In this document: one piece after another, positions 53,976 through 64,000 of the stretch
Numbering within the stretch: position 1 is the first letter of the stretch
Layout of the letters: every line of letters begins with the position of its first letter
Origin: Pelobates cultripes
Lineage: Eukaryota; Chordata; Amphibia; Anura; Pelobatidae
Length of the DNA: 64,000 nucleotides
Direction of reading: 5' to 3'
NCBI GenBank assembly: GCA_933207985.1
Contig: OW240913.1
Span: 353,568,258-353,632,257 of the forward strand
Translations under genes and position numbers: made by a program
Notes under the pieces: generated by a model
Told to the model about the DNA's origin: nothing
The model's input: only the letters and a program-made list of their open reading frames with translations
The model's database searches: none

Positions 53976-54344
53976 TTAAAGGGACATTTTTGCACCATAA
54001 AAATTTAATGGACTTAAGTTGTTATGGAGTCAGGAGGTCCCTGGCACTGGCTTACCTTTTAGGGGTTAAACCGTATTCTCCAGTGCTGTTTAGCTCTTCC
54101 CCTCTTCTTCTATTTGTCTGCGATATTTCATAATCAGGTGATGCTCTAAGTTATTCAGTAGCACCCCCTTCATGAATATGACTTGAGAAAAATATGTACA
54201 TTTCTTAAGCAGTTTTCTAAATGGGGAGCTACTGATTGGCTTAAAGCGTCCCTGTCCAATGGAGTCTGATGCTTCCTGTGTGAATAGGCACCATAACAAC
54301 TTCATTGTGGTTAAATTATTATGGTACTAGGAGCTTCACTTTAA
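53976..54344. repeat. T2/Kolobok-like MITE with both TTAA ends
   Basis: The left end is TTAAAGGGACATTTTTGCAC (53976). The right end, read in reverse, is TTAAAGTGAAGCTCCTAGTA (54344). ACCATAA...TTGTTATGGAG and its inverse lie just inside. 369 bp, no coding capacity. This is the best-delimited member of the family here. Confidence 0.75.
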
Positions 54345-55305
54345 ATATGTCTGCTAGCATTTTGGGATTTTAGCTTTGTAAGAAGGTTTCCCTGTGCATA
54401 TACAATAACCTGCTCTTTGTGTATTCTTTAGCCCTTAGTTTTTTAATTGGCAACATTTCCTACAAGCAATAGTGTCTGTCATGAAGCTATCTCTAAATCA
54501 GGTTGATGAGGACCAGACTTGGCTGACCTGTCTTCTGGACACATCTATTCGTAATTCATCACTGAGTATTACAAATCCGTTGCCTTTGAGATACCGATAT
54601 ATATTACCCCTGCCTCCGCGATAGCTAAATGCAATTGATTCATTAACAGCAAAAATGACATTTTGACATTAAAAAATATTAACCCATAACTTAACTGAGA
54701 CATTTCTTTCTATAGGAACATGTACAGTAGGGCTGACCTGGATTTTTTTACTCTTTGAATTTAATAATGTTACGCGTAAACATAATTTGTTTGTTGTTAG
54801 TCTCCAAGAATATCCAGGGTGCTAGACCGACTTGACATTGTTTGGAAAGAAACCTGGAAATATTGCATCTGGAGTCCTATCCACTGTGCTATCTCACCTG
54901 TACGGCTGCCGGCCATTTGTATTTAATATTTAATTAAGCATATATTATATTAGATTTACTTTCCTATGAACATAATTAGAGACATAGTCAGTGAATTAAT
55001 TAAATACATTTTTAACCTCACATTTTGGCATCTTTGTAACTAACAGTAGATACTAATGTATCATTAAAACCATTAGCTCAATAGGTTTGGAATTCAAACA
55101 ATGATAGGTGGTTTCTGTTGTGATACGGATTAATAGTATGATTTACCTTCTTGTAAAATTGAGATTTGTTTGATGTTAGCGCACAGTGCTCAAATATATT
55201 GCCTGAGACTGTTACTAGATAAGCAATCCTATTACACATTATGCTATGAATTCATTCCTAGGGAGACTGCTGATATCATCCGCTAATGCCATGCGAGCAT
55301 TCTGA
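54345..55305. other. AT-rich non-coding DNA
   Basis: No gene recognised. Confidence 0.4.
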
Positions 55306-55307
55306 AT

Positions 55308-55349
55308 TTAAAGGGACACTCCAGGCTGTAGTAACTATACAATTTTAAG
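55308..55349 (+). repeat. Left end of a T2-like MITE, cut by a second hAT-like element
   Basis: TTAAAGGGACACTCCAGGCT and GTAGTAACTATAC are family terminal sequence, but the match stops after 42 bases where CAGGGCCGGCGC begins. Confidence 0.5.
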
Positions 55350-56262
55350 CAGGGCCGGCGCTCCCTATAAGCCAACTAGGCGGCTGCCAAGGGCGCTGCT
55401 CAAGGGGGGCACGGCAGTAGCTTTAATGCTAGTCCCTCTATGAGGGACTAATTCTGTATTGTGTGCCGCAGGTCATGCCACTGGGCCCTTGTGAGCACTT
55501 ACATAGATGCAGACTAGCGCCTGGTAGCATCAAACTCTGCACGCAACTACCACAGAGAGCCAACCCCCACCCATTGAAAAAGCTGGTGCAGCACAAGGGC
55601 GCATTGCTCGATCACTCACGCCCCTTGCCCTGTACTCAGGGTCAAGTGGGTGGGAGAATAGCGGAGAGCGAGGCAGCAAGGTGCAATGAGGAAGCCTGGG
55701 ACACGTGGAGAGCCAATATGAAATTAAGGTAAGAAGGGCACTTCATGGTGTATGTTTTAAAGAATGTGTGTCTGCTTGCTTCAGGTGGTGTGTGTCTGCT
55801 AGGGACAGTGTGTGTATGTTTGTGTTTGTTCATATCTGCTAGGGACAGTGCATATCTGCTAGGGACAGTGTGTGTGTTCTAGGGACATTGCGTGTTGTGT
55901 CTGCTAAGGAGAATGTGTGTGTGTCTGCACGGGTCAGTGTGTGTGTGTGTTTGTTTGTGCATATCTGCTAGAGACAGTGTGTGTGTGTCTGCTAAGGACA
56001 CTGTGTGTGTGTTCTAGGGACATTGCGTGTTGTGTCTGCTAAGGAGAATGTGTGTGTGTCTGCACGGGTCAGTGTGTGTGTGTGTTTGTTTGTGCATATC
56101 TGCTAGAGACAGTGTGTGTGTGTCTGCTAAGGACACTGTGTGTGTGTCTGCTAGGAACAGAGTGTGTGTGTGTCTGCTGGGGACAGTGTGTGTCTTCTAG
56201 GGATAGTGTGTGTGTGTGTGTGTGTCTGCTGGGGACAGTGTGTGTGTGTCTGCTAAATTTTG
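55350..56262 (+). mobile_element. hAT-like element, left end plus minisatellite, right end not found
   Basis: It starts CAGGGCCGGCGCTCCC, a CAG-type hAT terminus, after ATTTTAAG. A GC-rich ~390-bp block ends in an AAGGTAAGA splice-donor-like string at about 55727-55736. It is followed by a GT-rich minisatellite with TGCTAGGGACAGTGTGTG-type units. No transposase is present. I see no matching CAG...CTG right end or 8-bp duplication, so the copy may be truncated near 56262. The 89-codon ORF at 55463-55732 has no recognised domain. Confidence 0.5.
55770..56262 (+). repeat. GT-rich minisatellite with a 135-bp tandem duplication
   Basis: Basic units are variants of CTGCTAGGGACAGTGTGTGT. A larger block from about 55877 to 56011 (TTCTAGGGACATTGCGTG, GGAGAATG, TGCACGGGTC, TTTGTTTGTGCATATC) repeats almost exactly from 56012 to about 56146, a 135-bp higher-order duplication. 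Confidence 0.85.
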
Positions 56263-58160
56263 AGCCATAAACAAGAACATATACCCCTCTACAACCATGA
56301 AAGATATGCTTAATATATCAAGATATGCTCAATCGGATCATAATTCCCATGTTTTAAATTTGAAATAATGAGGTAATTTCAAAAATTCACCCATAAAATA
56401 TGTACATAAGCAGATTTATTTTTTAATAGTTTTAACAGTTGATCAAAAAATCTCTCTAATCAATTATCTGGATTCTGTACGCTGAGATACATTTTGTAAG
56501 TGAATAACAAGGCAGACATAGTGTAGTTGGTTGATGATTCTAAGTGTGTGGTAGATGTTTTAATGTGCTATACTGTGAGACCTATCATTATCAAATAGTC
56601 ATTGAGAACATTGTAGATGGTGTTCTTGGAGAAGGTTTCCAAAATGAAATCTGTCTGAGTCCGTGGTTATGGCTATGATTGTGGAAAGGTTAAGCTATGA
56701 TAATGATGGAACGATGATTATGATAATGATAAAACAGTCCACAAACAACATAAAGTTAAAATTAGACAAAGTTAAATTAAGTGTATACAAAGTGGCAAAG
56801 ATTTAATTGTAAACAAAAACCCTATCACAATGTATCAAAATAAAAATAAGAAAGTCCAATAATGTGACAAAAACAAAACAAAAAAACTTACAAAACTAAT
56901 GTCCAAATGAATACTCTAATCAAAAGACAAAATGTACTTCAACGCAAAGACAAAAAGACAAAATATACTTCAATGCAAATAAATCTTGCAATGTACACTT
57001 CAGGACAGTACATTACATGCATACATACACATACACATTTTTCTTTTTTCTCTGATTAATAATATATCCTGGAATGCAAAAGTCGGTCTCACAGCATTAA
57101 AAGGTTACATATTGGTATGATGTACAGATAAAATTAGCAGTTATTAGGGATAATGTTTGATTGTAAATACACAGAGGTAAATCATTTCAGAAATTTTAAA
57201 ATGGGTGGGTGATTCTTTAATTTTGACCATGAGAAGAGACGTGAAAGATGAACAGTAGATCTAAATGTCAGCTATTGTAAGAATGTTGACCAGTTTAGAT
57301 TCTATTTACTATATCACAACTACAGGTAAAATAATTATATATTCTAAAGTGAGAATTCAAAGTGAATTTCAAATTTAGGGCAAAAGTAGCCAAAGTGATA
57401 TTACAATTGAATTAGAACATTTTTGCACAATTTTTATCTTAAATTTAAAATTTTTCATGTAGTGAAAAACTCCATCAATCTCAAGACAAATGAGTGCAAT
57501 GTTTATGGAGATATTATTTTTGTGGGTGTAAATGCAGACACTGAATCACTGGTCCAGTCCTCATGGCTCACCAACAGTCCAGGAACAGACATTTTCCAAT
57601 TCTTTGTTAATAGGGTTTCCTTAAAGACGAGATATCCTATTGACAATGTAATCTATTTCTTTGCAATGAGATTTAAATACGATTTGTTTGTGAACTAATT
57701 TCAGATGATCGTTTATGAATTTGAAGCCCAAAAGAGAGATCAAGATATTTAGCTAAAGCTAAATTGTAATTTGACATTGGTTTAAAACAAATCTACGGTT
57801 GCTTATTTTTTTCTTTGTTTGTTTAAGTAATTTTTGCTTTGTCTTAAACTATATTAAAGGATTTTTAAAGTACTATTGAAGAATTATTCTTTTTTGGTCT
57901 TAAGCTGAGAATATTGCTTTAATATAGACTCACATGTTGATAGAGATGGTTTCTTAGTATATATAAAGTAGATAGACACATGCATGAATATTGCCATTAA
58001 ATTATAATAATATTGTCAAACTAGGTAATTTCAATGAAGGTCCGACTTAAGGTGGATCAAAAAGTTGGACAGTTGATAATATTGTCACAGTTCCAGTTCG
58101 AGTTGCATGTGGGTTTAGATAATTGTCCACAGATTTTAGATAATAGTAGAAGTAAGGATG
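56263..58160. other. AT-rich non-coding DNA
   Basis: No gene recognised in about 1.9 kb. Repeated AAAGACAAAATRTACTTCAA strings near 56920-56980 are a small local duplication. The 91-codon ORF at 57423-57698 has no recognised domain or splice context. Confidence 0.4.
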
Positions 58161-58179
58161 TGGGATGGATACTGTCCCC

Positions 58180-58290
58180 AACATTGACTGTTTCTTTTGG
58201 CAGTGCAGTGGCCGAGGGGTGCAGGGAAAGGTGAGTTATACTTACTTGGACCTTTCCCTCCCCACCTACAATGGTCTATAGATGATTCTG
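58180..58290 (+). repeat. Internal T2-like MITE fragment
   Basis: GCAGGGAAAGGTGAGTTATA followed by CTTACTTGGACC resembles the interior of longer family members. No ends. Confidence 0.35.
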
Positions 58291-58294
58291 AGAT

Positions 58295-60400
58295 CCACCA
58301 CAGAAAGAGCCTTTTCCCCCTCAGCTATGTGAGTGTTTCATTTTGAATACTTTAGTATAAACATTGTATCTTTATAAAATATTAATTTTGGATGGGGGGG
58401 AGGGGGTGACAGGGCCAGTTTAAATACTTTGTGCTTATTCATCAACTGATATACTCTACATAAGGAACAGTACTCAAAGACTTGTAAACAAGTTATTTGT
58501 GTGCTCTTCTTTACATTAAGTATATTTAATAACTATATAAACACAACTCTGTGAAATAAAATCAAATGCAATACATACATTTAGCAAAATGGATGGCGAT
58601 AGCTATTTGCAAAAGTCTATAATATACAGTATTTCTCAATGGCAGCAATGTGCAGTAAGAGCTGGGAGAAGTGGAATTATCCTTCAATACTTGTGATGAA
58701 ATTTGTGAAAAGTCTTTAGGTTTGGCAGCAGGTGGTGGGACATGATGACTCATACTGCCTGAGTTAAATTAAGGAGTCAGGGTTGCATATAGGCCAGTCT
58801 GGAACCTCATGATGAAGTGTGTGGTTTGTTTGAATAATGTCTATACGGTGGCGATGTGATGGTGCTATCTTAGCCTGTGGTTCGTGGGAATCCACAACCA
58901 ATGCTTAGCAATAGCAAGTGGCCGGCTTCAATAGCGAAGGATTGGAACGAGGTGAATGCTTGAGGTATACCAACATTATAACATGTTACTGGGTTTGAAT
59001 ATCCAATCCAAACATCTTACACCTTGCCAATTCTGGAAAGTAAGGGTGTGATAGATGTCATTTTACAATTTTATGGGAAAGAATAAGATCCCGGGGATTT
59101 CTTGCTTCTGCCCCACACATACATGCAAATAACAGAATTATATCGTAACATAACCTCTACATGTCTGTAAATGTTTTTCTAGTAAATTCAGCAAACATAT
59201 AATTAATGATATTTTTTTTCTGCTCCTCATATTTCTAAATAGCTAAAATGTTATATTTATTCTGAGTTAACTGCTTCACTACTCAATACTTTTTGATTTT
59301 AAAACGGCTCATAGTTCATTTGGTATATGGGTTGTAGGTTACCAAGCAAGGGGAAAAGTTTAATTTTTATTTAACTATTTGTTCTTTTTAAAAGATTCAG
59401 GGGTTTTGACACTAGATGTTTTCCCTTAACTTGCAATATTTCACAGTGTCAGAAGAGAATCAAAAAGGTGCCATTTTGTCATATATAAGGCATATATAAG
59501 GTAAATAAAATTGATCTTAAACTCTGCTTTTAAGGACCTCGATAGCATTATTAAGAAAGGTAAAATGGTCAAAAACTGTACTATCTACAAATTCAGTTAA
59601 AGTATCTGTAAAATACAGGGTTTTGCAAACTGATATAACATTCTGTACTAATCTACGTATTGCTGTGAGCGACATCAGAGTCTTCACTCCCTACTTGTCC
59701 CCTTCCTGGCTCTTAAGACACTGCAATATTCTTCCAATACCGTCCAAGAGGATGTGGGCTGCAGAGCATGATTATCTATAAGGTGACCCTATGTTGTTGC
59801 CTAAGGCCCAAGGGTTAGACAGGAGCCCAGAACCATGAATCTGCTTAGTCCCATTAACCATCTCTATGAATGGGGTCCAAACGGGTAACCTCCCTCGGGT
59901 CTGTTGGTATCTTAATCCTTCCCTGAGGGAGTACTGTGATTTTCTGCTGATTTACAGGACTTGAGAACACCAGAGTTGAACCCTGGCAGGTGATTTTTTT
60001 TTTTATCTCTGCCGTGAAAATAATTCCTGGAGTTTAAAGTAATGTAAATTGGAGTTTTTTATGATATGAATTTAGTTTGGTATTACATTTCAATGTCAAA
60101 CAAAAGTAACAACATGTATACATATTTTTCATAGTAAAGGGGTTAAGTTAAAGTAGACATGCAACATAGTTTTTTTTTTTGTCATATACATTGCTTTAAA
60201 ACAATAATACAGATGGATTAATATTAATTTCATGTAACCAACCCACAATAAGTAGCTGTAAGTGCCACTTAAGGATATCAATTTTTTTTCCTCAGTGGAG
60301 ATGGAACTTCATCATGACTCCACAAACCATCAGGCAGTCAATGATATTTAGAATATAAAACATATATATCAACTGAGGGCATGTAAAGTCAGTAGCCAAT
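58295..60400. other. AT-rich non-coding DNA
   Basis: No gene or bounded element recognised. G-rich tract at 58394-58407. Confidence 0.4.
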
Positions 60401-60407
60401 CAGGACT

Positions 60408-60660
60408 AATACCTCCCAAGTCCCAACATATGCAGCCATCTTTAGAGCTGCATGTTAAAGTGCTCTGGCCGTGAGTTTAATCCCCTGGGTGTAATTTGCA
60501 CCAATCACATACATCTAATGATATGATCTGCTGCACTTGCTGTGGACAATTCATTGGTGTCCTTGGATGTGGGACACCAGGAAACAAACCAAGGATTTTA
60601 GAACAGGAGTCTAAAATCAGGACTGCCCCCACTAAATCTGGGACAGTTGTTAGGTATGAG
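60408..60660. repeat. Short inverted-end repeat (~250 bp MITE)
   Basis: The left end is AATACCTCCCAAGTCCC (60410). The right end is GGGACAGTTGTTAGGTATGA (to about 60659), an approximate inverse. This resembles a frog MITE whose ends read TACCTCCCAACTGTCCC. The 76- and 64-codon ORFs inside are not protein-like. Confidence 0.5.
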
Positions 60661-60664
60661 AACT

Positions 60665-61320
60665 TGAGCATCAGAAATATGAGTCTTTTAACCCAAGTAT
60701 TCTGCTGTGCAAGGAAGATTAAATAATTGTGAAATTAGAGACAAGGCCAGCAACCTCTTCAGCAGAAGCTATAGGCAGATTTTATAATATTATATGATAG
60801 GGAGGGAAAAAATGATGACAGCGCCACTTTAATGTCTTCCCTTCTGTGTGCTTTTTATGACTGAAATAAAAACAACTGCTGACTGGGTGAGCTAGCCAAG
60901 TGGAGAGAAAGTAAAAGATTTGACCACATTTTAAGAAACATATTGCTTTTTTTTTTTTCAATTACGAAGCTTACAGTAAGGGATATGGCACAGGACTCAT
61001 GTCAGGTTTCCAGAATTTGCCTCAAAACCAAATCACAGGAAACTTGTAGTAAAGTACTAAAAGACAGTACAATAATAATATAGCATGTAAAAAAAATATG
61101 TTTTGAGTCTAGTATGCAGGACTGTCTTAGCTGCATTTCCTGAATTATGGAGCCAGTTAAAGGCATCCTCCAGGATTTTAGTTTACATATTTGTTTGCTC
61201 AAAGCCATGCTATAGATAATACATAAAAATATGTATAAGACAATAATCTAAACATAACAAAACCTACACACAATAAATGCTGATGTATCTGTTTTATATT
61301 ACCAATGTTTGCAGCTTTAA
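60665..61320. other. AT-rich non-coding DNA
   Basis: No gene recognised. Confidence 0.4.
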
Positions 61321-61321
61321 T

Positions 61322-61671
61322 GGCTTAAAGGTAGGCAGACAATGTAATAGAGCAGCAGGAAATGCTAGCAGAATGCTTGGTTGTATAGGGAGAGGTATTA
61401 GCAGTAGACATAGTCTTAAATTAGAGGGGCAAAGGTTTAAAAATAATATCAGGAAGTATTACTTTACTGAGAGGGTAGTGGATGCATGGAATAGCCTTCC
61501 AGCTGAAGTGGTAGAGGTTAACACAGTAAAGGAGTTTAAGCATGCGTGGGATAGGCATAAGGCTATCCTAACTATAAGATAAGGCCAGGGACTAATGAAA
61601 GTATTTAGAAAATTGGGCAGACTAGATGGGCAGAATGGTTCTTATCTGCTGTCACATTCTATGTTTCTATA
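61322..61671 (+). mobile_element. 5'-truncated CR1 copy with an in-frame internal deletion
   Basis: It begins GGCTTAAAGGTAGGCAGACA (equivalent to about 11405 in the 8-kb copy) and ends with TTCTATGTTTCTAT. At 61407/61408 the sequence jumps from the GGTATTAGCAGTAG region (11486) to CATAGTCTTAAATTAG (11801), missing 313 bases relative to the 8-kb copy. Because the 8-kb copy has one extra base in that interval, the loss is 312 bases (104 codons) relative to the intact frame. The frame remains open: GRQCNRAAGNASRMLGCIGR, then GISSRHSLKLEGQ. Only a 2-base GA microhomology lies at the junction. Confidence 0.9.
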
Positions 61672-61674
61672 GTG

Positions 61675-62795
61675 AGCTGCTCCAAGACCAGGAAGAGTCT
61701 CAGCCAATCATGAAAACCTTTTATGACAGTGTTTTCTGGGAGATGTAGTTCTGTTCAGCATTCAACTGTATAAAAAATAACTGACCTGTTAATTATCTCA
61801 ACCAGGTTATAATAAAATATGTTTTTTTGGTATGACACAACAAACAAAATACACATTATTACTGATTTCATATTCTTTCTTGGTATCAAAACACAGACCA
61901 GGGTTTCCATGTAATTATTTAATAATACTAACTGGATAAATTGTGATTTGAATGAAATTCCACTTATCAAAATGTGTCCACGATAGCAAAATATGTCTCC
62001 AGTAAATTAATGAATCATCGGTCATCACTTTTATGTTCAATTAAGCTTAGAATTAAACACAATTAAAAGGAAACATGCAACCAGTTACATCATTATAGGA
62101 GCCATTGTAGAATATAAGTTAACATTAAATATCTCATTGTTTTGACAATTTACCTGATTTTATTTTTTTGTTACATAATTTATTAGATTTATTGCAGGTT
62201 GTTTCCATAGGAACAAAAAGAATATGAAGAAATTAAGAAAATCCATTCCATTCATCCTGCTTCATTGACAGAATCAAGCAGAATCCTAAGTCCAGCATAT
62301 TATTAATAAAGAAATGTTATTCTCAGATACAAATCAATATCTGACCAGTAACATACTCATCAGTTATTTTCCTGGAAATCAGAAATGTTGAAATACCAAA
62401 TTTCCACCAATATTGTTGTGTATTGCTATACAACTAACCCAATACATTTGTTATAGCAAAGGTCTTGATCTGTTCTCACTGGAGCTGTGTAGTCAACGCA
62501 GCTTCACCCAGTATGATGAAATGACACATGAACAGCCTTATTGATGAGAAAGTTTTGAAATATTACAATGTCGTAATATGTTGTCACGCTACTTGGCCCA
62601 TCCATCCTTTACACAGTGGGCCATTTGATTTGCAGTTTCCATAATCATGTGTGCCAGACTGATGTTAGATTGTATCTGCTGTTTCGCTGTGCAGGGTTTT
62701 CTTATGTAGGGCTTGGCTCATGTCATCTGGAACTTCATCCATTCAAGTTAAGCTAAGCCTGGGTTTTCTGTTTCTGAGACCAACCACATTAATAC
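61675..62795. other. Mostly non-coding DNA
   Basis: GGGAGATGTAGTTCTGTTCAGC near 61737-61758 is a possible MITE trace. No gene recognised. Confidence 0.35.
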
Positions 62796-62799
62796 TACC

Positions 62800-63569
62800 T
62801 TAAAAGGACACTGTAAGCACCCAAATCATCCCAATGAACTGGTTTTGTTGACCAGACCCTGTCCTTTATGTCACTGTAATAATTTGTCTTTTCAGATATA
62901 CAGCAATGTTCCTATTGTATTGGTTTGTCTAACTGTACTGTCTGGTTTCCCCAATTGTACAGTGTTTAGAAAATATGTTAATGCTTTATAAATGCTTTAT
63001 AAATTACAATACGAAAAATAAGAAAAAATGCCTCTCATGGCTGTCAATGATTGAAAGTCCTCACGTTGGGTGACATCACACATAGCATGACGCCACCAAC
63101 TTTTCTCTGAGCAAGGCAACTTACCCAAGAGGTGGAGTAGAGAATTTTTTTCTCTACATGTCTAATATATGAGGTTTTCTGTAGCCCATCTAATTCCAGT
63201 TGTGACACTAGCTTCCTCTTGACAATGTTGTAACATCGTGTAACCAGCTGTTTTGATGTCAGTGGAGACGATGGTCTTCAATTCATCCATAGATCCCACA
63301 TACCTCGAGCAAATCTAGGTCCTCACTTAGTGTTCAGGAATGGTTTGTTCCAGTAGCCCACTTGTCAAGATACCGCCCTGGTTCCCTAGCATCTAATGCT
63401 GACCTTGCTAATCTAGGTGATCTCAGAGCAGCTGTGACTCTCTTGGTTTGTGTTAATTTCATATTATATTATTGAGTAGGCAAGGTATATATTGTGTCAT
63501 AGGTGTTTTTCCCAGATATTTATGTATTATATTTAATTTATTTATTTTAATGTTAGTGTGTTCCTTTAA
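62800..63569. repeat. Possible long T2-like MITE
   Basis: TTAAAAGGACACTGTAAGCA (62800) and, in reverse at the right, TTAAAGGAACACACTAAC (63569) are plausible inverted ends with TTAA borders. The interior includes the AAATCATCCCAATGAACTGG hairpin region. The 770-bp length exceeds the other copies, so two fragments or an inserted sequence are possible. Confidence 0.45.
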
Positions 63570-64000
63570 AGTTTCTAATATCTGCTAATCTAATCGGTAC
63601 TGGGAGGAACCTAAATATTTACAGTAGTTTTGTAAGGTGAATGATCTTAACCACCTGTTACCTTAACCAATATTTATTTAATTAACTTTTATAACACATT
63701 AAACATATTATGTACCTACAAAGTTTTAGGCAAATTGTGTACAATTTATGTTTAGAATTTCTTTTTTTGTCCTTTTAACAAGGTTTAATAAATGAATAAA
63801 GAAATATTGGAACACTTTGTTAATTTTTATTCCCAACAATATTTAAACAATATTTTTTAGAAGACTTAACCAGTTGTTTATTTGTTCTTAAATATTGAAG
63901 TATGAACTAAGAAAACTATTACTAGGTACACACGGGTCTTAAAATAATAGTTTTCAGATATGTCTGCTAATGTTTATGTAGCTTAACTAATTTCCCTTTT
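63570..64000. other. AT-rich non-coding DNA to the window end
   Basis: No feature recognised. Confidence 0.4.

Noticed and set aside
55463..55732. 89-codon ORF in the second hAT-like element as a transposase remnant
   Set aside because: No hAT dimerisation or catalytic motifs. The GC-rich non-coding 5' block explains the open frame.
1..64000. A previously undescribed defence, biosynthetic or RNA-guided system
   Set aside because: Nothing beyond transposable elements, satellites and a possible host gene fragment is supported. I found no gene cluster with cooperating functions.

Overview
The window looks like AT-rich nuclear DNA of an anuran amphibian. It is dominated by transposable elements, with no bacterial-type operons, no rRNA or tRNA genes and no long uninterrupted host gene. 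The anuran call rests on the repeat mix: TTAA-flanked T2/Kolobok-like MITEs with GGGACACT-type ends, CR1 and L2 LINEs with anuran-type tails, Tx1/L1-clade ORF1 remnants, and large TTAACCCC...GGTTAA elements. It is inference, not a database result. The only host-coding signals I can support are two exon-like blocks on the + strand (33603-33692 and 40171-40359). Each opens exactly at an AG, and their phases match, so most of the window may be intronic or gene-flanking.

Layout. 1-4.4 kb: AT-rich DNA with an L2-like tail and three palindromic ~213-bp units. 4.46-5.96 kb: a retroposon with 15-bp target-site duplications. 8.1-12.07 kb: a nearly full-length but mutated CR1 LINE (ORF1 with zinc-binding and SGNH-esterase domains; ORF2 with endonuclease and reverse transcriptase). 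13.2-14.5 kb: MITE pieces and an LTR-like block on the - strand. 16.59-22.28 kb: a nested complex. Here a TTAA-flanked element with ~390-bp and ~355-bp internal tandem repeats is interrupted by a 2.39-kb hAT-type element with 8-bp duplications; that element holds a 38-bp VNTR and a 67-nt-arm foldback. 23-33 kb: scattered LINE tails, MITEs and a GATA microsatellite. 33.6-40.6 kb: candidate host exons, with a degenerate L2 and an L1 ORF1 remnant (both - strand) between them. 42.5 kb: a CTAT/CTGT microsatellite. 43.41-44.97 kb: a structurally complete Tc1/mariner transposon with an uninterrupted 338-codon transposase gene. 45-50.3 kb: MITEs, an internally deleted L1 remnant and a dead Tc1 copy. 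52.4-56.3 kb: a non-autonomous DNA transposon, a CA-rich tract split by a truncated CR1 copy, a T2 MITE, and a second hAT-like element with a GT-rich minisatellite. 56.4-64 kb: mostly AT-rich DNA, with an internally deleted CR1 copy at 61.3 kb and further MITEs.

The most notable item is the Tc1/mariner element. Its ORF is intact, the catalytic spacing is DD37E rather than the usual DD34E, its ends have IR/DR architecture with a perfect inner 23-bp inverted pair, and it sits inside the hairpin of an older MITE. Together these suggest a recent, possibly still competent insertion. Second is the recurrence of GT-rich minisatellites just inside the 5' part of two different hAT-like elements.
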